From positions 19,297 through 83,296 of the forward strand of contig JAGQUX010000009.1 of NCBI GenBank assembly GCA_020438215.1: a stretch of 64,000 nucleotides of DNA, written 5' to 3'. Of the stretch, positions 57,681 to 64,000 are shown one piece after another. This DNA is from Armatimonadota bacterium. Its GTDB lineage: Bacteria; Armatimonadota; Fimbriimonadia; Fimbriimonadales; Fimbriimonadaceae. Each line of letters opens with the position of its first letter. Position 1 is the first letter of the stretch. The notes under the pieces are model-generated. The model worked only from the letters and a program-made list of their open reading frames with translations. It was not told where the DNA came from and did no database searches. A program made the position numbers and the translations under genes.

Positions 57681-58781
57681 ATGGATCAATCCCTTCCTCA
57701 CTTCGCTCTCCAATCCCTTCGGTTGATCCATTTCCGACTCTTTGAGGATGAATCGATCTCTCCCTCTTCTCACCTGAATCTGATCACCGGGCAGAACGCT
57801 CAAGGGAAGACAACGATTCTCGAAGCCATCTCGTTGATTTCGACCGGACGGGTCATGCGCGGCTCGCGAGATGGAGAAGCCATTCAGTCGGGATCAGACT
57901 TTGCCAGAGTGGATGGAATCCTTCTCGGCTCAGAAACCAAAGTGAGCGTTGAACTCGCGGAAGGCAAACGAAAGAAAGCTCTGCTCAATGATCTTGGTTT
58001 GCCACGTGCTTCTGATTTGATGGGAAGGCTCCCAACCGTTTCTTTCTCCGCATCTGACCTCAGAATCGTGATTGGCGACCCGTCAGACCGCAGATTTCTC
58101 CTCGATAGCGAGCTATCCCAGTTGTTTCCCTCCTACCTGAAGCATCTGGCAATCTACAAACGTGGCTTGGAGCAACGCAATGCCCTCCTGAAGCAAGCTC
58201 ACGACCGCCATGTGATGGATCATGAGTTCGAAGTCTGGGAAGAGCAGATGGCCGAATCTGGTTCCCACCTGCGTGATTCTCGAATTGGATGGGTTCAACA
58301 TGTCAATCAAGCGGCAATGAAATCTCAAGATCGTTTAGGAGCAGGGGAGAAGCTTTCGCTTCAGTACCTTGTAAAGGATGAAGTCGAGGATTTACAAATG
58401 GGGTTCGTGGAATCACGTCGCATCGATATCAGACGAGGTTCCACTACCATCGGGCCGCATCGCGACGACATTGAAATTTTTGTGGATGGCAAACCCGCCA
58501 AGCAATTTGGCTCACAAGGACAACAGCGCACGGCAGTGATCAGCATCAAGCTCGCGGTTTCCCAAGTCGCAACAGAAACGCTCGGTGATGCCCCCGTTCT
58601 CCTCCTGGATGACATTTTCAGCGACCTTGATCAGCATCGTCGCTCTCGTCTGGTGAGTTGCGCGCTCGAAGAAGGCGGTCAGGTTTTCATCTCTTGCACC
58701 GAACCTGAACAAGCTGGTGGAGAACTCATCGAGCAGGCTAAAGTCTTTTCGGTACAGTTTGGCAAGGTGACCGAGCGGTGA
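57681..58781 (+). CDS. recF: DNA replication/repair protein RecF
   Basis: SMC-like ATPase that helps load RecA at single-strand gaps. In 366 residues: Walker A GQNAQGKTT (37-45), SASDLRIVIGDPSDRRFLLD, the signature region GSQGQQRTAVISIKLA, and Walker B VLLLDDIFSDLDQHRR. The start LQSLRLIHFRLFEDESI is the usual RecF opening. It overlaps the DciA gene by 4 bases (GTGA). Neither dnaA nor dnaN is beside it here. Confidence 0.95.
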   Translation: MDQSLPHFALQSLRLIHFRLFEDESISPSSHLNLITGQNAQGKTTILEAISLISTGRVMRGSRDGEAIQSGSDFARVDGILLGSETKVSVELAEGKRKKALLNDLGLPRASDLMGRLPTVSFSASDLRIVIGDPSDRRFLLDSELSQLFPSYLKHLAIYKRGLEQRNALLKQAHDRHVMDHEFEVWEEQMAESGSHLRDSRIGWVQHVNQAAMKSQDRLGAGEKLSLQYLVKDEVEDLQMGFVESRRIDIRRGSTTIGPHRDDIEIFVDGKPAKQFGSQGQQRTAVISIKLAVSQVATETLGDAPVLLLDDIFSDLDQHRRSRLVSCALEEGGQVFISCTEPEQAGGELIEQAKVFSVQFGKVTER

Positions 58782-59074
58782 AGCGAATCCACGATCTGCT
58801 AAGCGGAGTTTTTGAGGATCAAGATGTTCTCAAAGCCGTTCGCGCCCAGATCGTGATGAAAAATTGGTCTCAGATTGTGGGCGACATGGTCGCGACTCAC
58901 TCCGAACCAGATCGCTACGACCGTGGCACGCTTTGGATTGCCGCTACTGGAACCGCATGGGCGCAAGAGATCAGAATGCAAGAAGAGTTGATTCTCAATC
59001 GACTCAATGAGGCCGCCGATGAACCCAACCTCTTCGAAAAAATCAGAGTCGGAGTTCGCAAAACTCGGCGATAG
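58778..59074 (+). CDS. dciA: DciA-family (DUF721) protein
   Basis: A 98-residue protein of the DUF721/DciA family, the ancestral loader or operator of the replicative helicase DnaB. VMKNWSQIVGDMVATHSEPD and the beta stretch RGTLWIAATGTAWAQEIRMQ with final RIGV-like IRVGVRKTRR match the family KH-like domain. It starts at GTG 58778 within the recF end; the order recF-dciA is widespread near replication origins. The comEC gene overlaps its last 68 bases. Confidence 0.85.
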   Translation: MKRIHDLLSGVFEDQDVLKAVRAQIVMKNWSQIVGDMVATHSEPDRYDRGTLWIAATGTAWAQEIRMQEELILNRLNEAADEPNLFEKIRVGVRKTRR

Positions 59075-61283
59075 TTGGCGTTCGCTGAGCGAAGAATTTG
59101 AGCATCGCCCGCTTCTGCTTTTGTTCATCGGTTTGGCAAGTGGGTTAGCGTTTCGACACTCTGCTGCTTATCTTCTGGTGCCGCTTTTCTTTTGCTTGAT
59201 GTCGATCAGCTGGCCCAAACGCGGCCTGATCTCTCTTGCTGTCATTGCCGGACTGATCTTCCAACCACCAGCTCCAGATCGCAACATCGTGCTGGAGAAG
59301 AGCCCTTTTGAAGGCGAAGTGGAGCTCATCACCATGCCCCGTGAGAATTGGGAGGGCAAACCAGTTGCTATTGCTACCAGCGACAAAGGAACGACTTTTA
59401 TCGAGCTTCCCGCAAGAACAGACTGGATTCTCGGCGACATATTGCAGGTCAAAGGCGAGCTTCTACCGATGCATGAAGCTCAAGAGCGGAAGCTAGGTGC
59501 GCGTGGAGTCATTGATGCTCAATCTGCGGAGCGGATATCCGGAGGTTTCCCGGTCTGGAATATTGCCCTGGCCTTTCGTAAGAGCTTTGTTGGCTTCTAC
59601 AACGAGAAGGATTTTCCTGTTGCTCATGAGGTTATGCCCGCTTTCGGCATGAATCAAACGCAAGGCGTCGATTCAAAGACATACGACACCTTTGTCCGGA
59701 CGGGCACAACCCACCTGATTGCTACCAGCGGCATCCATGTGATGATCACGGCGGGGCTCTTGTTTTTGCTATTGCGTCTCCTCCCCATTCCCAGATGGCT
59801 CCAGATCGCGTTTCTGGGCGTTTTACTGCTGGTCTTCGCCGGAGCGGCTGGCTTGAGGCCTCCGATCATCCGGGCGGTGATTATGAGCCTTGTGATGGCA
59901 AGTGCGTATCTTTGGCGTCGGCAGCCGGATGGATTATCTGCGCTTGGCCTATCTGGGCTATTGATTCTTGGTTTGTCCCGGGATTCCGTGTTTGATGTCG
60001 GATTTTGGATGTCGACTGCCGCGGTTGCGGCGCTAGTGATGTTCGTCCCAACGGAAAAGCCTCCTTCCGAATCGAGCTGGGAATTGGCGAAGTTCAGGTT
60101 CAAGCAGGCGTTGATCGTGAGTGTTGTTGCATCGCTTGCCACCTGGCCGATCTCGGGGGATACATTTGGCGAGATTGCTTGGCTCAGCCCCCTTACCAAT
60201 TTGATTGCGATTCCCTTAGCCACTGTTTCTTTATGGGGATCGGTCATTTCGTGGCTGATTGGGCTGGGAGTTCCTGAAGTTGGGCTTTCGCTTGGGCAAG
60301 TCTTGGTGGAATTGCCATGTACGACATTAGTTGGCTTTTTGGATTGGGTAGCTCGCTGGGATGCGGGGATCGTATTCATTCCGTTCTTCGGGTTGATGAT
60401 GTTTGGCTGGTGGCACTTAGGTGCGTTGTTTGCTTGGAAGCGAGTTTGGGTCGGAGCTGTGTCGACTTGGAGCTTGGCATTGGCAGGATTGATCATCTCT
60501 GTCCCCACCAATTTCGGGCTAGCATCAGTTGACTATTTGCAGGTGGGGCAGGGGGATTCCACTCTGATACGGGAATGGGATACCGCTGTTCTGATTGATG
60601 TTGGAGCGAGTGACCGAATTGCCGAGCGGCTGATCATTCCGGAGCTCCGTAAGCGGAATGTGCAAACGCTTGCAGCCGTGGTACTAACCCATCCAGACCT
60701 CGATCACATTGGAGGGGTGGAAGCCACATTGAAACGATATAAAGTACAGAATCTTATTGTTTCATCAGCGTTCGAAGACCACGAGTTATTACAATCAACC
60801 ATAAGGTTGGCAGAATCACGGGGTGCCCGTATCTTATGGATTAGCGAATCTTACCTATTCAAAATTGAGAATTTTGACGTTCATGTCACTGCTCTGTCGG
60901 GCGGATCAGATGACAACACAGCTTCGTTGATCACGGAAGTACACTATAGCGGAAAGCCGGTGACGATCATTACGGGTGACGCATCCTCGCGGGAAGAGCA
61001 AGCACTACTGAGCCAAGTTTCTGGGCCAATTCCAGTTTTAAAAGCAGGTCACCACGGAAGCAATACATCTACATCCGACGCATGGCTAGACCACCTTCAA
61101 CCGACTGACCTTGTGGTGAGTTGTGGACGGCTCAACAGCTTTGGTCACCCTGCTTCGGATGTTTTGGAGCGAGCAGGTGTGCGCAACATCAATGTATGGA
61201 GGACGGATGTAAGCGGCACCATATCTTATCAATATGATGCCGAATCTCAAACGTTCAAAAGGATGCCTTTAGTTACTAAATAA
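59007..61283 (+). CDS. comEC: ComEC/Rec2-family DNA uptake protein
   Basis: Inner-membrane channel for single-stranded DNA in natural transformation. The 758 residues contain an N-terminal DUF4131 region with an OB-like domain, a Competence domain with about eight membrane segments (TTHLIATSGIHVMITAGLLF, LRPPIIRAVIMSLVMASAYL), and a C-terminal metallo-beta-lactamase domain: LTHPDLDHIGG near residue 563, ITGDASSREEQ and LKAGHHGSNTSTS, with metal ligands intact. The start overlaps dciA by 68 bases; ATG 59019 or a later one is possible. Convergent with valS (15-base overlap). Confidence 0.93.
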   Translation: MRPPMNPTSSKKSESEFAKLGDSWRSLSEEFEHRPLLLLFIGLASGLAFRHSAAYLLVPLFFCLMSISWPKRGLISLAVIAGLIFQPPAPDRNIVLEKSPFEGEVELITMPRENWEGKPVAIATSDKGTTFIELPARTDWILGDILQVKGELLPMHEAQERKLGARGVIDAQSAERISGGFPVWNIALAFRKSFVGFYNEKDFPVAHEVMPAFGMNQTQGVDSKTYDTFVRTGTTHLIATSGIHVMITAGLLFLLLRLLPIPRWLQIAFLGVLLLVFAGAAGLRPPIIRAVIMSLVMASAYLWRRQPDGLSALGLSGLLILGLSRDSVFDVGFWMSTAAVAALVMFVPTEKPPSESSWELAKFRFKQALIVSVVASLATWPISGDTFGEIAWLSPLTNLIAIPLATVSLWGSVISWLIGLGVPEVGLSLGQVLVELPCTTLVGFLDWVARWDAGIVFIPFFGLMMFGWWHLGALFAWKRVWVGAVSTWSLALAGLIISVPTNFGLASVDYLQVGQGDSTLIREWDTAVLIDVGASDRIAERLIIPELRKRNVQTLAAVVLTHPDLDHIGGVEATLKRYKVQNLIVSSAFEDHELLQSTIRLAESRGARILWISESYLFKIENFDVHVTALSGGSDDNTASLITEVHYSGKPVTIITGDASSREEQALLSQVSGPIPVLKAGHHGSNTSTSDAWLDHLQPTDLVVSCGRLNSFGHPASDVLERAGVRNINVWRTDVSGTISYQYDAESQTFKRMPLVTK

Positions 61284-63875
61284 CTTTAGCCTTTCCTTGG
61301 ATTTTTCTAATCGAGTTTGCAACTCTTTTGCCGCTATTCGTTCAGCTTCAACAATCTCTGGCTTAGCCCTCTCAACAAAGTTCGGATTGTTTAAACGCGC
61401 TTCTAACTTCGCAAGCTCTTTGCCCACTTTTTCGATTTCCTTCTCAAGGCGCGCACATTCTTGAGCCTCGTCTACCAACCCCTCAACCGGGAGGTGCAGA
61501 TCAATTCCCAAAATCGTTGTCGAGATACATTTACCTTCTGGCTTGCCCGCGCGAAGCTCATCAAACCAGGCTTGATCCTGCACAATCGCGGCTCCGTCAC
61601 CCAAATCCCCTTCAAAAAACGCTAAAGGCAGCTTTTTGAGAGCGGCAATACCAATTTCTGCTCGTAGAGCCCTGAGTGAGCGTGTAACATTCAACCAATC
61701 CTCAACTTGTGACTCCACCTTAAGGTTAGCCCAGTTGTCTTCGATACTTGGCCAGTCTTCTGCCATCAAAAACGCTTTTTTGTGCGCCTTCGGCATGAGG
61801 GAGTAGATTTCTTCGGTGATATGCGGCATTGCCGGGTGCATCATCTTCAAAAATGCGTCCAGGCATGTCAGCAGCACCCATTGAGGCGCAATTCGATTTG
61901 ATTCCGATTGCAATCGTGCCTTGCTGAGCTCGATGTACCAGTCACAAAGTTCTGTCCAGAAGAATTGATACAGGGCCTGCATGGCGGTCTGAATGTCATA
62001 TGACTCATACGATTCACGAACCGTCTTCTCGCATGTGGCTAGCCGGCTGAGTATCCATTGATCAGTAACATCAAAGCGTGCCGGTGTCTCACCTTGGTAT
62101 CCCTCCAAATTCATGAAGATAAAGCGGGAGGCGTTCCAAATCTTATTGCAGAAGTTCCTCGCCTCAACGGTTTTCGCCTCATCATAGCGGAGGTCTTGGT
62201 TGTATCCAGTTTGAGCAAACAGCGTGTAGCGGAGAGCGTCCGCCCCCTTATCCTGAATCACGTCCATTGGATCAACGCCCGTGCCCAAACTTTTGGACAT
62301 ACGTTTTCCATCTTTCGTTAGAATCGTTGCATAGATATATACATCTTGAAATGGCTTATCTTGCACATAATCAAGTCCCATCATGATCATCCGTGCAACC
62401 CAAAGATAGATAATATCCCGTGCAGTAACTAGCACATCTGTGGGATAAAAGTCGTCTAGATCAGCCGTCTTTTCTGGCCAACCGAGCGTAGCGAACGGCC
62501 AAAGACCACTACTGAACCAGGTGTCCAGAACATCCTCTTCTTGTCGTTCAATCTTCTCACCGGCTTTCTTCTCTGCCTCTTCCCAATTGGTGGCGGCAAC
62601 GGCTTTACCGCTTGCAGTGTAGTAAACAGGAATGCGGTGCCCCCACCAAAGTTGGCGGGAGATACACCAATCGCGGATGTTCTTCATCCAATCTAGGTAA
62701 ACATTGGTGTATCGCTCCGGAACAAAGCGGATATCGCCACTTTCTACAGCCTCAATTGCGGGCTCAGCAAGTGCGCGCTGGTTTACAAACCATTGATCTG
62801 AAGCTAAGGGTTCAATAACCTCCTTACTTCGGTCACTGATGAGGATCGCGATCTCATGATCCTCGATTTTCTCGAGGAAACCGGCCTCTTCCAGGTCAGA
62901 AACGATGGCCTCTCGTGCCTTTTTCCGGTCGAGACCTGCATATTTGCCTCCGATTTCAGTCACAAAACCAGATTCGTCCATCATGACCAGCATTGGTAGC
63001 TCATGCCGCTGACCGACTTCGAAGTCATTAGGGTCGTGGGCGGGAGTGATCTTAACGGCACCGGTTCCGAACTCAGGATCAGGATATTCGTCAGCAATTA
63101 ATGGGATTTCCCGATCAGTGAGAGGAAGTTTGAGTGTTTTTCCGATCAATCCATCGTAGCGCTTGTCTGTAGAATGCACGGCAACGGCAACGTCAGCAAG
63201 CATGGTTTCCGGGCGTGTTGTCGCAATCGTGACATGACCAGAGCCATCTGAAAACGGGTATTTGATGTGATACAGGTGTCCTTTGATCAGCTTTCGCTCG
63301 GTTTCAATGTCAGAAACGCTTGTTTTGAGCACGGGATCCCAGTTGACGACACGGACACCCTTATAGATCAGCCCACGGTCAAACCACTCGATAAAGACCT
63401 TGAGGACAGCATCTATATAGCCTTCATCAAGCGTAAAACGAGTGCGCGACCAGTCAAAAGCACATCCCAATGAGCGAAATTGAGTGAGAATGGTATCTCC
63501 AGAAACCTCGCGCCATTCCCATACGCGCTTCTCAAACGCTTCGCGCCCAATTTCGAAGGGGGAAGCGCCCTCTGCCTTAAGTTGCTTAGTAACAACACTC
63601 TGCGTTGCGATGCCAGCATGATCTTGTCCAGGAAGTATCAGGACTCGATAACCTTGCATCCGCTTGTAGCGTCCAAGGAGATCTTGTAAGGAGTAGCAGA
63701 GTGCATGTCCCATGTGGAGACTGCCAGTGATGTTCGGCGGGGGGATGGTGATGGAGTATTTGGGCTTCTCTTTGTCGGAATCAGGTTCAAATAGACCTGC
63801 TTTTTCCCACTCGCCATACCATTTTGATTCGACGCTGGAGGCGTCGTAGCCTGAACTTTTCTTCTCTTCGCTCAT
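61269..63875 (-). CDS. valS: Valine--tRNA ligase
   Basis: Class I aminoacyl-tRNA synthetase charging tRNA-Val. The 868 residues have the HIGH motif as HMGH (54-57, IPPPNITGSLHMGHA), editing-domain segments (IATTRPETMLADVAVAVH), the Trp-rich LWWGHRIPVYYT, KMSKS as RMSKS near residue 525 and a C-terminal coiled coil (ECARLEKEIEKVGKELAKLE). AGGA precedes ATG 63875 with normal spacing, so unlike many neighbours it has a leader. Upstream lie two parS sites. Confidence 0.97.
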   Translation of the reverse strand: MSEEKKSSGYDASSVESKWYGEWEKAGLFEPDSDKEKPKYSITIPPPNITGSLHMGHALCYSLQDLLGRYKRMQGYRVLILPGQDHAGIATQSVVTKQLKAEGASPFEIGREAFEKRVWEWREVSGDTILTQFRSLGCAFDWSRTRFTLDEGYIDAVLKVFIEWFDRGLIYKGVRVVNWDPVLKTSVSDIETERKLIKGHLYHIKYPFSDGSGHVTIATTRPETMLADVAVAVHSTDKRYDGLIGKTLKLPLTDREIPLIADEYPDPEFGTGAVKITPAHDPNDFEVGQRHELPMLVMMDESGFVTEIGGKYAGLDRKKAREAIVSDLEEAGFLEKIEDHEIAILISDRSKEVIEPLASDQWFVNQRALAEPAIEAVESGDIRFVPERYTNVYLDWMKNIRDWCISRQLWWGHRIPVYYTASGKAVAATNWEEAEKKAGEKIERQEEDVLDTWFSSGLWPFATLGWPEKTADLDDFYPTDVLVTARDIIYLWVARMIMMGLDYVQDKPFQDVYIYATILTKDGKRMSKSLGTGVDPMDVIQDKGADALRYTLFAQTGYNQDLRYDEAKTVEARNFCNKIWNASRFIFMNLEGYQGETPARFDVTDQWILSRLATCEKTVRESYESYDIQTAMQALYQFFWTELCDWYIELSKARLQSESNRIAPQWVLLTCLDAFLKMMHPAMPHITEEIYSLMPKAHKKAFLMAEDWPSIEDNWANLKVESQVEDWLNVTRSLRALRAEIGIAALKKLPLAFFEGDLGDGAAIVQDQAWFDELRAGKPEGKCISTTILGIDLHLPVEGLVDEAQECARLEKEIEKVGKELAKLEARLNNPNFVERAKPEIVEAERIAAKELQTRLEKSKERLKLFSN

Positions 63876-63919
63876 GTTGCTTTCCTGTCGTGAAAGACAG
63901 TTGCGAGTCTACCGAGGAG

Positions 63920-63935
63920 TGTTTCACGTGAAACG
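63920..63935. other. parS: parS centromere site 1
   Basis: TGTTTCACGTGAAACG differs from the consensus palindrome TGTTTCACGTGAAACA only at the last base. parS is bound by ParB (CTP-dependent clamp) to segregate the chromosome. It lies 45 bases upstream of valS. Confidence 0.88.
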
Positions 63936-63955
63936 TGACTGGTGGGCAAAGCTAC

Positions 63956-63971
63956 TGTTTCACGTGAAACA
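63956..63971. other. parS: parS centromere site 2
   Basis: TGTTTCACGTGAAACA is a perfect 16-base palindrome and an exact match to the common bacterial parS consensus. It is 36 bases from site 1 (start to start). Such sites cluster near the origin and often beside parAB, which may lie just beyond the window edge. Confidence 0.93.
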
Positions 63972-64000
63972 GGTGGGGAAGCATGATCCAAAGAACAAGT

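Noticed and set aside
59654..60511. Long reverse-strand open frame of 285 codons inside comEC
   Set aside because: Thr/Pro/Asn-rich translation typical of an antisense shadow of a membrane protein; comEC motifs on the other strand are unambiguous.
1..64000. Mobile elements, prophage, CRISPR arrays, tRNA and rRNA genes
   Set aside because: No transposase, integrase, phage structural gene, regular direct-repeat array, cloverleaf or rRNA-like stretch was seen on reading both strands; a short tRNA could still be missed without a covariance search.

Overview
The window looks like chromosomal DNA of a diderm bacterium of the Armatimonadota, most likely a Fimbriimonas-like lineage. This is an inference from gene content. 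The cell has an outer membrane (Lpt genes, outer-membrane barrel proteins, lipoproteins, an MlaE-type permease). It also carries a Pup/UBact-proteasome locus, a type II prepilin-like protein of the kind abundant in Planctomycetes and Armatimonadota, and many genes with a -10 hexamer placed almost directly before the start codon. I see no rRNA, tRNA, CRISPR array, insertion sequence or prophage. Base and codon use look even, so this reads as vertically inherited core genome plus lineage-specific envelope genes.

Layout. 1-5080: a reverse-strand set rlmN-lptC-lptA-lptB-lptF/G for lipopolysaccharide transport, cut by the window edge, then an RlmI-like methyltransferase. 5077-10557: reverse-strand MscS channel, an unknown protein, sufD, sufC and glyS. 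10685-14959: an outer-membrane barrel protein facing the locus lipoprotein-dop-UBact-prcB. The latter encodes a Pup-like modifier ending in Ser-Gly-Glu, its Dop-type processing enzyme and a catalytically intact proteasome beta subunit. 15127-20732: an HDOD protein, the fatty-acid/phospholipid operon yceD-plsX-fabH, two small VOC proteins and malate dehydrogenase. 20813-25626: a prepilin-like protein, an acetyltransferase, a secreted alpha/beta hydrolase and a protein built of about twelve Asp-Gly-Asp-Tyr repeats.

25669-38101 is a long same-strand cluster with overlapping or near-touching genes: rhomboid protease, DUF5693 membrane protein, CsaB-type pyruvyl transferase, a large outer-membrane barrel, two carboxypeptidase-regulatory-domain lipoproteins around a 901-residue secreted protein, and a second LptC/OstA-like protein. 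It looks like an envelope or surface-layer assembly system and is my main candidate for something undescribed.

38098-57462: an HD protein, an AlbA_2 (Schlafen-type) protein, an S9 peptidase, purS-purQ, an NlpC/P60 endopeptidase, a DUF4143 ATPase, a dipeptide epimerase, an M42 peptidase, an MlaE-type permease, pyrD with a 52-residue membrane partner, an orphan ABC permease with a large insert, an acyl-CoA synthetase, a rhodanese, a secreted protein of unknown function, a DUF58 protein, an RDD protein and a small DUF5678-like protein. 57681-64000: recF-dciA-comEC, valS, and two parS centromere sites at the right edge. The recF-dciA pair and the parS sites suggest that the right end lies in the origin-proximal part of the chromosome.
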